From the NCBI RefSeq assembly GCF_029633865.1, contig NC_079230.1, positions 31,732,358 to 31,796,357 on the forward strand: a DNA stretch of 64,000 nt, given 5' to 3'. Below the pieces are notes generated by a model, which did no database searches, had not been told where the DNA came from, and worked only from the letters and a program-made list of their open reading frames with translations. Source of the stretch: Lampris incognitus (Eukaryota > Chordata > Actinopteri > Lampriformes > Lampridae). Below, piece by piece: positions 21,330 to 31,313 of the stretch (positions are counted from its first letter, which is position 1; each line of letters begins with the position of its first letter). The position numbers and the translations under genes were made by a program.

Positions 21330-21489
21330 TGTGAGTCTTCTTATGGCTGTAAAGCCCTATCCGCGATCCACAATGTCTGCCGCAGACAGAACAGGTGAAA
21401 TCACTGACTGGGGGTGTAGGTGTGGTACTGGCTTCATGTCTCTTCAGACGTTTTCTGGTCCGTCGATCACCGCGGTCCTTCTCGAGGTT
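21330..21489 (-). pseudogene. C-terminal C2H2 zinc finger of the LINE, behind one stop codon
   Basis: In the same frame after the TAA that ends the 909-codon segment, the - strand reads FTCSVCGRHCGSRIGLYSHK followed by KTH, a CX2C...HX3H finger. The LINE copy at 57.1 kb has a degenerate version at the same place, so the finger is an original part of this protein. Confidence 0.7.
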
Positions 21490-24219
21490 TTACACCCCTT
21501 GTTGACAGAGCTGCCGCCAGATGGAGCGTTGGGCGGCAGCGTCTTCCAGCTGGCTCGGGTTCAGGCCGCACTTTTTTATGATGGTCTTCAGCTGGTCTTT
21601 GTACCGTTTTTTCTGGCCCCCTGCCAAGCGGCGGCCAAGATGTAGCTTGCCATACAGCACTTTACACGGTAAGCGCTCCTTTGGCATCCTGATGACGTGC
21701 CATCGAAGTTGGTGCTGGGTGACGGTAGCCTCCATGCTGATGCAGTTGGTCTTGCGGAGTATTTCAGTATGGGACACTCGGTCACACCAGGTTATCCTCA
21801 GGATGCATTGTAGGCATCTGATGTGGAAGGCCTCAAGCATCCTGAGGTGGTGGCTGTACAGGGTCCACGCCTCACAGCTGTAGAGGAGAGTCATGATGAC
21901 AACTGCCAAGTAGACGGATATTTTGGTTAGGAGGTTGAGGTCTTTGTTTTGAAAGACCCTTCTCCTAAGTCTGCCAAAAGAGGATGACGCTTGTTTAATC
22001 CGGTTTTGCATCTCCCTGTCGATGCTGCAGTCGTCAGAGAGGAAGCTGCCCAGGTATTTGAAGGATTCCACTGTTGCAAGTGGTTTGTCGGAGATGTTGA
22101 AGGTTGGTGAATGAGATGGAGGAGTAGATGCCCACTGGCTTACTACTTCAGTCTTTGTCACATTTATAGAGAGACCCAGCCTACCATACGCCCTTGCAGC
22201 AGCTGCAAGGGTAGCTTGTAGTGCCTCGGATGTATGGGCCACAACTGCACAGTCATCTGCGTACTGTAACTCCATGATGTGCTCACATGTCATTTTTGTG
22301 ACCGCTTGGAGCCTACGGGTGTTAAATAGGTTTCCATCTAGTCTGAAGTCCACAGTAACCCCACTGTCCTTCCTGATTTCCTTGTGGAGCAGCAATGTCA
22401 CACACAGGAGGAAGATGTTGAAGAGAACTGGAGCAAGGATGCACCCCTGACGTACCCCGGTGCACACCCTGAAGGGCTCAGATTCCTGGCCTCCAATGGT
22501 CACACGTGCCATCATCCCCACGTGAAATCTTTGAAGGATGTTGACAAACTTTCGTGGACAGCCAAACTTCAGGAGGATGTTCCATAGGATGTCCCTGTTG
22601 ACTGTGTCGAAAGCCTTTGACAGGTGGATGAAGGCTATGACGAGGTCCTGGTGTTGCTCCCTACACTTCTCCTGGAGGTGCCGTGCTGTGAACACCATGT
22701 CCACAGTACTCCTATTCCTCCTGAACCCACACTGTGACTCAGGCAACAGCTCCTCTGAGATGTGTTTTACCAGCCTGTGTAACATGAGTTTGGCCAGGAC
22801 TTTTCCAGCAACAGCCAGTAGTGAAATGCCACGGCTGTTGCAACAGAGGGACTTGTCTCCTTTGCCTTTATATATGGAGATGATGTTAGCATCCCTCCAC
22901 TGCTGAGGGACAGTTTCGTTCTTCCATACGTGTGAGATGAACAGGAAAAGTGCACGGGTGCAGAGGTAGCCTCCCTGTTTAAAAATCTCTGCAGGGATAC
23001 TGTCAGGGCCAGGGGTCTTGTTATTTTTCAGCGACCTAACTGCACAATGAACCTCTTCAAAGGTTGGTGGAAGGTCAAGGTCTTGGATGGTGGGGCGGAC
23101 AGGTAGTTCATCCAAGATCGAGGGATCTGTTGGGGAGGGCTGGTTCAGAAGAGTCTCAAAATGTTCTGCCCATCTTTTTGTGATGAGTTTCTGGTCCTTT
23201 ATGAGGGTGGTACCATCATCAGACTTCAGGGGGGAGACAGAGCAGTTTCTTGGGCCGTAGATGGTTTTCACTGCATCATAAAAGTTGTGCATATCATTTC
23301 TATCGGCATGGGATTGTATTTCATTTGCCTTCGATATCCACCACTCATTCTGCAGGGCACGCAATTTTGACTGCACCTCTCTCCTGGATGCTTGCCATTG
23401 TTGCCGGAGTGTAGCTGATGTGGGATTGTTGAGGACAGCACTGTGTGCTTTATGCATGCCTTTGAGTATGGAAGTTATTGTGCCTGTGTTGTCATTGAAC
23501 CAGTCCTGGTGTTTTCTGCTCTTGTAACCGATGGATTGGGATGCTGCCTTGTAGAGTCTGGAGCTCACGGAAGACCATTTCCTGTCAATGGAATCATCCG
23601 TGCTCAAGAGAAGCTCAATGTCTTCCAGGTTTTCAGCCAGAGAGAGGCGGAGATTGTTCTGGACCTCAGCCTTTTCTAGCCGGGTACAGTCAAGCCTCTT
23701 CTTTCCTGACCTTTGGAGACGAACAGCAGGGCGTACCTCCACCTGGAGCCTGGTCATGATGAGCCGGTGACCTGTCCAGCACTCAGCACCTCTCATTGCA
23801 CGAGTGAGTAAGACGTCTTTTGTATCAGCACGTCTCACAATGATGTAGTCCAATAGGTGCCAATGTTTGGAGCGTGGGTGCATCCAGGATGTTTTGTGCT
23901 TGTTTTTTAATTGGAAGAGGGTGTTTGTGATGGTCAAGCCATGCTCAGCACAGAGGCTTAGGAGGCGCAGTCCATTTGCATTGACTTTCCCAATGCCATG
24001 CTCACCAATGACACCACTCCACACCTTGTTGTCTTTCCCCACTCTGGCATTGAAATCGCCCAGCAAAAAGATCTTGTCCTCCTTGGGTATATGACGGAGA
24101 GCCTCATCTAGTGACTGATAGAAGCGGTCCTTTACGTCATCCTCTGATGGCAGTGTTGGTGCATAGGCACCTAGGAGGGTGGCATAACGTTTCTTGGCCA
24201 GAGGGATCCTGAGCGACAT
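21490..24219 (-). pseudogene. LINE endonuclease / reverse transcriptase, open frame but catalytic residues lost
   Basis: 909 codons without a stop. Endonuclease: FLLGDFNARVG and LLDYIIVR are present, but the usual Asp of the C-terminal (S/T)DH box is Gly in CWTGHRLI (codon 23770-23772). RT: KTPGPDSIPAEIFKQGG, RNRSTVDMVFTARHLQ, AFIHLSKAFDTV, GVRQGCILAPVLFN and LQYADDCAVVAH. Motif A has His where the metal-binding Asp belongs (codon 22624-22626; His lies five residues before the Phe of KAFD). The second copy of this LINE keeps Asp at both positions. Despite the long frame this copy should be enzymatically dead. Confidence 0.87.
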
Positions 24220-24505
24220 GAGCCTTTCACTTATGCCAATCGGTGTTTCAGTGAGTCTTGGTAGGAGACTGTTTTTATTGCAAATCCCACACCATGCTGA
24301 TGTTGTCCTCCTGCAGGGTATCCCTTCCAGAAGAAGGTGTAGGTGTCCTCCTTCAGGGAGCCTTCATCCAGGAACCTGGTTTCGCTGAGTGCAGCAATGT
24401 CAATATTGTAGCGATTGAGTTCCGCTGCAATGAGTGCAGTCCTTCGCTGAGGTCTTTCGGCATTAACGTCCAGCAGAGTTCTTATGTTCCATGTTGCCAG
24501 TTTAA

Positions 24506-25485
24506 AGGGAATTATTTTCTTTTTTTTATTTCGACCGCAGAGTGGAATGTCCCGATAGGTGCGGTAGCCTATCCAGGATGTTTTGAGTGGGCAATGTTTA
24601 GGCCACCTTTTCTAGGCCCCTCCCCAGTTGGGGTGAGCAGTGTGGCTCCTAAATAGGGCCGCTCAGACACACAGGGGTCTGCCGAGAGCAGCTGCCACTC
24701 AAGCCCAGCTGCTGGCGACCATGAATAGCCCTGTGCCGCTGGCGTGCAGGGGTCTGATTAGGAGCTTCCAGTGCATTCATACCTGCTCCCGTCACCAGAC
24801 ACCCCATCGCCGCCAGACTTTGATCCATATTCTGGTTGCTGGTCTCACCGAGGCAGAGGTGGATACCTGCGCAAAGAGATTATTTACAGTGCCGCTGGGG
24901 GTGCGCATGTCCCAGCAGCACCTCTTCACTGTGAGAGGGTGGGATCCGGTGGCAAGGGGGGCCCAAGACGACCAGCACTCTTCCACAGCTGCAGGAGGCT
25001 GCCGGAGCTCCAGTCTGTCAGAGGACCGCCTATCGTGCGCCGCCGTGCATGTTGCTTTTCTCTCAGAGTGTGCTCCTCTAGCCTTTGTCGTCCTACACTT
25101 ACCCACAAGGCAGTGGGACAGTGGTTGGTCAATGCCAGGGCGTATCCACTTCACATGGGCCTGCGCATTAGACCTCTGGGGACCACTGTAGCTCCGAGAT
25201 CCCCTACAGTTTAGCCAGGGACCGCAAGGTACCCAGTTACCATGTGTGGCCACGAGGAGGCACTGCAGGAGTCTTGGCGGTAGAGAGGCTATGTACCGGC
25301 AGGGGAGACTTACGCACTCGGCTCCTCTTTTCACCCCCACAAAGAGGGCCAGCCGGCGGCAGGAGCTGAGAGCAGAGAGTAGCAAGCAGAAGCAGCATGT
25401 AGCATGCAGCATGCACTAACTACAAGCACTACTACCCAGTATTACTGCACTGACGCATCACACACGCCCTGTGCATCACACACAC
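24506..25485 (-). other. LINE 5' region
   Basis: Continuous with the LINE on the - strand but without a recognisable ORF1. A 206-codon frame (24792-25412, -) exists; its composition gives no family signal, so I do not call it a gene. Confidence 0.4.
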
Positions 25486-25525
25486 ACTACACACTCACAC
25501 TCACTCACACACACACACACACACA

Positions 25526-25580
<55 letters not shown>

Positions 25581-25590
25581 ACATATTGGA
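25486..25590. repeat. (CA)n microsatellite
   Basis: About 90 bp of CACACA with CACTCA interruptions, at the 5' side of the antisense LINE. Confidence 0.95.
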
Positions 25591-25829
25591 CTGTGGACAT
25601 TTAATAAAAATTAAAAAAAACCAGAACAAAAACTGTGATGTTCACTTCTAATGTTCTTCTTCAGTGGTTTTGTGGATGTTCTGACGCTGCCATTTTGTTG
25701 TTATTGTTCTGCAAAGGTTCTGGTTGATATGGACTTGCTGTCTCTTCTTCTTGATGCACTATTTAATATTGGGATATGAGCACTAATGTTCTAATGGCTA
25801 ATACTATCCATTATATGGTTTGGTATTGT

Positions 25830-25850
25830 ATTCTACGAAAGGAAGGGAGA
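25830..25850 (+). promoter_or_regulatory. Polypurine tract of the Gypsy element
   Basis: GAAAGGAAGGGAGAGG sits directly before the 3' LTR. Confidence 0.7.
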
Positions 25851-26022
25851 GGTTGTAGGGTAATGTTATGCAGCCAACAGCGCCCCCTGGGGGCACTGAT
25901 TGATGTATACTTGCCTTGTGTAACATGCCTCAGTTGCGTTATGGGCACAGCCGGTGAATACACGTCACTAAGAGACACAGCCCGACTCTGTCTGTTATAG
26001 ACATGCACCTACACTTGCAACA
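25851..26022 (+). repeat. Gypsy 3' LTR
   Basis: About 170 bp from GTTGTAGGGTAATGTTATGC to ACACTTGCAACA, followed by the ACGAC target duplication. Compared with the 5' LTR it has only a handful of substitutions over ~168 bp by eye. Its first base appears mutated (G where TG would start). Confidence 0.85.
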
Positions 26023-26073
26023 ACGACCGGAACTTTAACACTACTAGAACGACCAAAGCGGTCATTCTGACCG

Positions 26074-26156
26074 TTTCCATCCATCCGTCATCCGAACCGC
26101 TTATCCTGCTGCCGGGGTGGCGGGGTGCTGGAGCCTATCCCAGCAGCCACTCTGGG
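26074..26156 (-). repeat. SINE 3' tail fragment (family 1)
   Basis: TCCATCCATCCGTCATCCGA followed by GGAGCCTATCCCAGCAGCCA is the reverse of the SINE tail seen at 43900-44003. Confidence 0.8.
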
Positions 26157-26938
26157 TTTCCAAAGTTTCATAACTTTGTGGGGGGGGGGGAGATACAGAC
26201 CCACCGCTCCCTCAATGCTCCCAAAACTGCACATGTTTCCATCAAAATGGGGTTTAGATCAGTTGCATGAGACAGTTATAAGATCTACCCAAAACGACCG
26301 TGAGCGGTCAAAATGACCGCGCGTAATTTGCACGTCATTGTGTGCGTCACGTCACGTGTGTTGCGGCGTCGTGTCCTTCACAGCGTTCAGTTCTTTCTTA
26401 CGTCACGTGGTATGGCCTCGCGCGTTGGTCAGAGCAGCGACACGTGTTTCCCGTCTTGTTTTTCAGGCGTCATGTCCAACATGTCTGCTCTCAGACGCAC
26501 CGTGACTACCACCCACGCGCTGGACAGCCGCCATCTTACATTGCTTGAAAAATAGCATTGTGGCTATAATTCGGGGGGCAGTCTGGGAACCCGTGTCTCC
26601 CGCTCCGCAAGCGACAACGTTAACCGGTGGACTAGAGCGTCCGACCCGCTAGTGGGGGACCAGCGTGTCTGCTTATCCCTGCACGGGACGGTGTTAAAGT
26701 TGTTACCGTGTCCATGTCGGTGTCAGTTAGTGACACGTGTAACGCGGTGACGTGCCGGCGGGGTGTTTCTCTGGACACCCGCGGGAGCAGCGAACCCTGG
26801 TCGTTCTAGTGGCAAGTGTGAGGGGTCCAGGACGGGCCCACCTGGGTTTCGCTGTGCCCACCCACACGGTGGTTTCTGCCTACGCCCCAGCCCCACAACG
26901 CCTCTTAGCCGAGTCCTTCAAACTGGACCCCCCCCCCC
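26157..26938. other. CpG-rich sequence upstream of hacd4; possible promoter region
   Basis: No coding support. Partly repeat-derived: ACGACCAAAGCGGTCA near 26050 and ACGACCGTGAGCGGTCAAAA near 26294 are related words. 26330-26760 has frequent CpG and CACGTG/TCACGT words, suggesting a promoter, but the transcription start cannot be placed. Confidence 0.35.
26527..26538 (-). promoter_or_regulatory. Candidate YY1 site
   Basis: The reverse strand reads TAAGATGGCGGC, matching the YY1 core often found near promoters. About 830 bp upstream of the hacd4 start codon. Motif match only. Confidence 0.3.
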
Positions 26939-26973
26939 CACACACACAGTGATAAACAGATGGATTATTAGAG

Positions 26974-27044
<71 letters not shown>

Positions 27045-27077
27045 GATAAACAGATGGATTATTAGAGTTACACATAA

Positions 27078-27141
<64 letters not shown>
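26937..27141. repeat. Two (CA)n tracts with a 94-bp-spaced duplicated spacer
   Basis: CAGTGATAAACAGATGGATT and the following TTAGAGTTACAC occur at 26947 and at 27041, each followed by a long (CA)n run, so a CA-tract-plus-spacer unit was duplicated. Confidence 0.9.
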
Positions 27142-27144
<3 letters not shown>

Positions 27145-27364
27145 AGAAAAGTGGATGGCGGTGTGGCTGTGCCAGAAACCGTGAAAGAGGGCGGGTCGCT
27201 GGTTTGAGACCCGGGAGTTCAGCTCATCAGCCGAACTAACTCCTTGACGTCAGACAGGAGCGAATGGACGTCCCCCCACTTCCTTCTCGGTGACGGGGAG
27301 AGACGTGTGAGGAGATCCAGAAGAAAGGTGCCGCGGCGCTTTCATGGTCCGGGGCTGATGTAAG

Positions 27365-30070
27365 ATGAGGTGAGTGTCTCTTCTGAGGACGGCTTGTAGA
27401 CGAACTTTGGTTCCTCTCCCACTTGTTTACAGCGGGGCGAGCCCGAACCCGAACCCTGGCAGGGAGGCGACGGCTACGTGTTCGCTGTTGCATCAGTCCA
27501 GCACTTCAGTTGCACAAGTCAGAAACGGAGGTGGCGGAGGAGTTGGTATTGCGGAGGGGAGGAACGGGTCTGAACAGTGATCCGGTATGGACCGTGTCTT
27601 GCAGGCTCAGCTTGAGGCTCGCCTACCTCTTCATCTACAACCTCCTGCAGTTCTGCGGCCACACGTGGATCCTGGCCAACATGACGGCCAGGTTCCTCAC
27701 GTTTGGACGAGGCGAGTATGCGTTCAAGCTAATCCCAGACAGTTCAGGCCAAGTTGGAGCTGATGAGACCGGATGCGGTTTACGGGCTAGCCCAGGCTGC
27801 CGAGCCTTCACCGGAACCCTACATATGTCTGCGTGTGTAGAACACGACCAGGCTCATCACTCTGATAGTCTTATGACTGCCTTCACACATCAGCTTTGCA
27901 TACAAGCATCAGCTAAAACCACCATGGTAACTAGTCCAAGTCTGGACAAATCCGTCTGCGCAGCCCGCAGTAACAATTCTAGTCCACTAGTTTTACAACC
28001 ACATTCCTTTAACTGCCATCTGTTCTTGTGTAGTTGACCACTTTTAATCTTCCAGATTCCTTGGCAGACACGTTCTTCTCCATGGGGGTGGTGATGAGTC
28101 TCTGTCAGCTGCTGTCCATCCTGGAGCTGTTCCACATCGCAGACGGGATAGAGAAAGGCCGGCTCCTGCCTCGCTTTGTCCAAGTAGGTGTCCCGGTCTC
28201 TTCAACCACTTCAGACTGGGACTAAACAAGCCCTCGACTCCACTCACTTTCTGAAGTGTCGACTCCCTGTCCTCCAGGTCATGGAGAGGAACCTCCTGCT
28301 GTTCACAGTTATCATCCTGCTGGAGGAAATCCAGAGCAAGCCTGTTGTGTGCATGCAGTTCTTCCTGTGGAATATTCTAGATCTATTAAGGTATGCGTCC
28401 TGTGGAATATTCTAGATCTATTAACTTGTGTCTTGTGGAATATTCTAGATCTATTAAGGTATGCGTCCTGTGGAATATTCTAGATCTATTAAGGTATGCG
28501 TCCTGTGGAGTATTCTAGATCTATTAAGGTACGCGTCCTGTGGAGTATTCTAGATCTATTAAGGCATGCATCATGGGAATATTCTAGATCTATTAAATTA
28601 CGCGTCCTGTGGAATATTCTAGATCTATTAAGGTATGCATCATGGGAATATTCTAGATCTATTAAGGTACGCGTCCTGTGGAGTATTCTAGATCTATTAA
28701 GGCATGCATCCTGGGAATATTCTAGATCTATTAAATTACGCGTCCTGTGGAATATTCTAGATCTATTAAGGTATGCATCATGGGAATATTCTAGATCTAT
28801 TAAGGTACGCGTCCTGTGGAGTATTCTAGATCTATTAAGGCATGCATCCTGGGAATATTCTAGATCTATTAAATTACGCGTCCTGTGGAATATTCTAGAT
28901 CTATTAAGGTATGTGTCCTGTGGAATATTCTAGATCTATTAAATTACGCGTGCTGTGGAATATTCTAGCTCTATTAAGGTATGCGTCCTGTGGAATATTC
29001 TAGATCTATTAAGATATGCACATCTCTAAAACTACACATGCGTGACTTTTCACTTCAGTCGAACCATGTTCTGTTGTTCGCGCCCTGCGAGGTGAGCAAC
29101 CATCACAGCAGATGGTGTGCAGATATTAAGACCCACACCGTGTGGACCACCGACCGTGTGCTGGACAGACCAGCAGGTGTCCCTGTGGACCACACAGACA
29201 CCTGCTGGTCTGTCCAGTGTGGACACATTTGCTCTGCAGGTTGTGAATCAACAGCATCAGTTACACTCCAGAACCTCATCACACACACGTTCTTTATTCC
29301 CAGTGATGGTCATGTCTAAAATCCAGTTTTGAGGCTTTAGTGGGAATTTAACCACCACCTCTTTACTGACAGGTACCCCAATGAACTGCTGTGCGTCATG
29401 AGCACACCGTCATTCGGCCTGCTGTGGATGCGCTACACGTTGTGGATCCCCATTTATCTGGTCTCAGTTGTGACAGAAGGTAAACAAGTCACGTTATCTA
29501 CAGACGGGACAGCAGGCCTGTGGTGCTGAGGCGGACGGCAGTGCGACCAGCTCACAGGCTCGCTGTGGTCCAGCTTCAGGGCTGGCTAACCACGTGCCAT
29601 GGGGAGGAGCCATGTGTATGCGGGTCTTCATTGCAGCCGGACTCCACACCAGCTGATTTCACCGATTAGCAACCTTCAACCAAAGAAGAAGAATGTGTCA
29701 GTGAAATCAGCTGGTGTGGAGACCGGCTGCCATGACAACCTGCACACACGTGGGTAGCCACCGCTGGTCTACTTCTATGAATCAGCTTCTTAGAGAAGAT
29801 CTTGTGAAAGTCCAAACTGATATGGAGTCATGTCAGAAACTCTGCCCATGCCACGAAGGCGAGCCGGCCTGACTGACAGGGTGTTGTGTAGTCATGTGTT
29901 GTGTAGTCATGTGTCTAGGGCTGTGTGTTGCATAGAGCACAGTGCCAGTGTGCAGGAAGTGATGCTGGCATAGCAGAGTGGCTGAAAAAGTCTCAGGAAA
30001 TGACCAAGGGAAACATGTCCAAACCTCACAAGTGTTGTGACCCCAGCATGAATCCACTGCAACGTTTCCA

Positions 30071-30101
<31 letters not shown>

Positions 30102-30662
30102 CAGGCCTCAGGATTAGATAAGCACTCTTGCAGCCTTTTGACAAGTCAGGATGACATGCACACAGTAAAACTGCCCTGTTGTGTACTGTGTTGTGTATTG
30201 TGTTGTGTACTTGTGGGGTGACACATTTTTTAATGGGTTTTTTCCAGCCATGACCATTTACGAGGCTCTGCTTTACATCGAGTCGGACCCACAGCCCACC
30301 CCCCTCGCAGCACCCGTGTCTGTGCACAGCAGCTTTGCCTCCGTCCTGAAGGCCTACCTGCCTCTCCTGGTGGTCGGTGAGACAACACAACTCACGTGTG
30401 TTTTATGTGTATACCACGTGTCCCATGACGGGACACGTTAAACCCGTCCCAGTGACGGCCCTGAGTCCATCCATACTGCTGACTTATGAAGCAGGTGCCG
30501 TGGCCACGGTGCATGTATTGTTGTTGTTCCTGAGACGCCAGAGACACACTGACCTGCTGCCTGCGTGGTGTGTTTGCAGGGGCGAGTGTGTCGGTGTGGC
30601 AGCTGCTGAAGGAGAGGAGGCTGCAGCTGGACCGCCTGCAGAGGAAGAGTAAAAGGAAGTGA
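27365..30662 (+). CDS. hacd4: 3-hydroxyacyl-CoA dehydratase 4 (seven coding exons)
   Basis: Enzyme of the ER membrane that dehydrates 3-hydroxyacyl-CoA to trans-2-enoyl-CoA in very-long-chain fatty acid elongation. Coding exons: 27365-27369 (ATGAG), 27605-27711, 28056-28183, 28278-28390, 29373-29479, 30248-30376, 30580-30662. They total 672 nt and join in frame to 223 residues plus TGA. The order of hydrophobic segments and motifs fits the HACD family: YLFIYNLLQFCGHTWI, NMTARFLTFGR, SLCQLLSILELFHIADGIE, LPRFVQVMERNLLLF, then RYTLWIPIYLVSVVTE. In the last, Tyr146 and Glu153 have the spacing of the catalytic pair known in HACD/Phs1. The C-terminus is basic (QRKSKRK), compatible with ER retrieval. 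Intron 2 appears to use a GC donor. I assign HACD4 rather than HACD1-3 from overall length and the neighbouring focad. Confidence 0.9.
27712..28055 (+). other. hacd4: hacd4 intron 2 with GC-AG borders
   Basis: The donor reads GGACGAG/GCGAGT and the acceptor AATCTTCCAG/ATTCC. Only this junction keeps the frame (FGR-DSLADT). The nearest GT (27716-27717) would shift it. AG/GCGAGT is a good U2 GC-type donor. Confidence 0.7.
28363..29014 (+). repeat. 35-bp minisatellite made from the hacd4 exon 4 / intron 4 junction
   Basis: The last bases of exon 4 and the first of intron 4 (TGTGGAATATTCTAGATCTA, TTAAG/GTATGCGTCC) are repeated about 18 more times into intron 4, with variants. Nine intronic copies keep AAG/GT; others read AAGGCATGC or AAATTACGC. 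Units from 28526 to about 28935 are arranged as a four-unit block of 138 bp repeated three times (AAGGTACGCG at 28526, 28664, 28802). Confidence 0.93.
29161..29217. repeat. Perfect 21-bp inverted repeat in hacd4 intron 4
   Basis: CTGGACAGACCAGCAGGTGT(C) at 29161-29181 and its exact inverse complement at 29197-29217, separated by 15 nt. Confidence 0.9.
29582..29762. repeat. Foldback element in hacd4 intron 5
   Basis: Inner arms of 30 bp with one mismatch: 29633-29662 (GCAGCCGGACTCCACACCAG...) and 29701-29730. Outer parts also pair (CTGGCTAACCACGTG at 29582 with CACGTGGGTAGCCA at 29747), giving a long imperfect hairpin. No coding capacity; probably a MITE-like insertion. Confidence 0.75.
30070..30103. 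repeat. (CA)n microsatellite
   Basis: ACACACACACACAAACACAC and continuation, in hacd4 intron 5. Confidence 0.9.
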
Positions 30663-31239
30663 ATCTGGAACACAAGCGGCCGTCCGGAGAGCCGAGGAGC
30701 CCCGGCAGGTCCTCCCGTCACTCCGCCGGCTGGTTCTTGTAGTCTCCGGCGCCTCCTCAGGCTTGCCACTGAAACACCAGCATGTTGTAAAAAGCAAGAA
30801 AACCTGCAATCCTAAAGTCATAAAGATCAGTACTGCACGTCGCACACCGCTGTTGTCGTTTCTTTTTGCGCCTTGACACTTGGTGTGTGTGGGACAAAGT
30901 GAATGCAGCCACGCAGTGTTTTGTGATACATGTTTACTGGACACCTCATGTGCTGACATAGTACACACTTATTGTGTTGACTGTGATGACACCGAAGCCT
31001 GTCTGAGAGGGTAAAGCCTAAGAAAAACAAGGAGTGATGCTGTCCGACGAGCCGTGTGCTCCGCGACCTGGCTCTCAGGAGACCCCGGTGGTCTTCCCTC
31101 ATCCATGGTCCCGACCAGCTCCACACAGCAGCAGCAGGAGGAGCCGCTGACGGCGGGGCACTTCCAACAAGCTCGTGGAAGCGAGCGAGGACATGCTGAG
31201 GTGATGGAGAACTTCTCCGGTGGCGCCGGTCGAGCCGTG
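30663..31239. other. Intergenic / 3' UTR space between hacd4 and focad
   Basis: 577 bp between the hacd4 stop (+) and the focad stop (-). It must hold both 3' UTR ends, which may overlap. No canonical AATAAA is visible on either strand; an AGTAAA variant is on the - strand near 30936. Confidence 0.6.
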
Positions 31240-31313
31240 TTACCAGCCATACGCTCTGGTCCACACAGCCTTCTTCTTGCACCATGCCGAGGACTTCAGG
31301 GCCAACAGGGCAG
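31240..31313 (-). CDS. focad: focad terminal coding exon
   Basis: Acceptor GGTTGCAG, enters in phase 1, encodes 23 residues ending CKKKAVWTRAYGW and TAA (31240-31242). Confidence 0.92.

Larger units (their letters stand above)
21277..25485 (-). mobile_element. APE-type non-LTR retrotransposon (LINE), antisense, inserted in the Gypsy element
   Basis: The - strand encodes an APE-like endonuclease, reverse transcriptase and a C-terminal C2H2 finger. Endonuclease coding starts near 24505 (TWNIRTLLDV, AALSETRFLDEG), shifts frame in an A-run near 24275, then continues as the 909-codon frame. 24506-25485 is 5' region without a convincing ORF1. A second, more damaged copy lies at 57.1-63.7 kb. It resembles metazoan LINEs of the I/RTE group; I am not sure of the clade. 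Confidence 0.85.
14801..26027 (+). mobile_element. Ty3/Gypsy retrotransposon with two nested insertions and ACGAC target duplication
   Basis: ACGAC at 14801-14805 precedes TGTTGT, the start of the LTR, and ACGAC follows the 3' LTR at 26023-26027. The 5' LTR is split by a hAT element (14813-16771) and resumes at 16772-16940. The interior holds gag, protease, RT, RNase H and integrase in order (17126-21170). An antisense LINE with CA repeats occupies about 21187-25590. A purine-rich tract precedes the 3' LTR (about 25851-26022). Without the insertions the element is roughly 4.9 kb. Frameshifts and a stop between RNase H and integrase inactivate it. Confidence 0.85.

Noticed and set aside
21490..24219. 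Host gene of the 'craniofacial development protein 2-like' kind
   Set aside because: Such annotations usually derive from LINE endonuclease domains; RT motifs follow in the same frame.
24792..25412. 206-codon - strand frame upstream of the LINE ORF2, possible ORF1
   Set aside because: No coiled-coil, RRM or zinc-knuckle signal; kept only as LINE 5' region.
27423..28037. 204-codon frame on the + strand
   Set aside because: It contains true hacd4 exon 2 but runs through introns on both sides; splice sites and frame support the spliced model.
28256..28933. Frames of 75-145 codons with ILDLLRYASC-type repeats
   Set aside because: They are readings of the 35-bp minisatellite in hacd4 intron 4, not separate genes.
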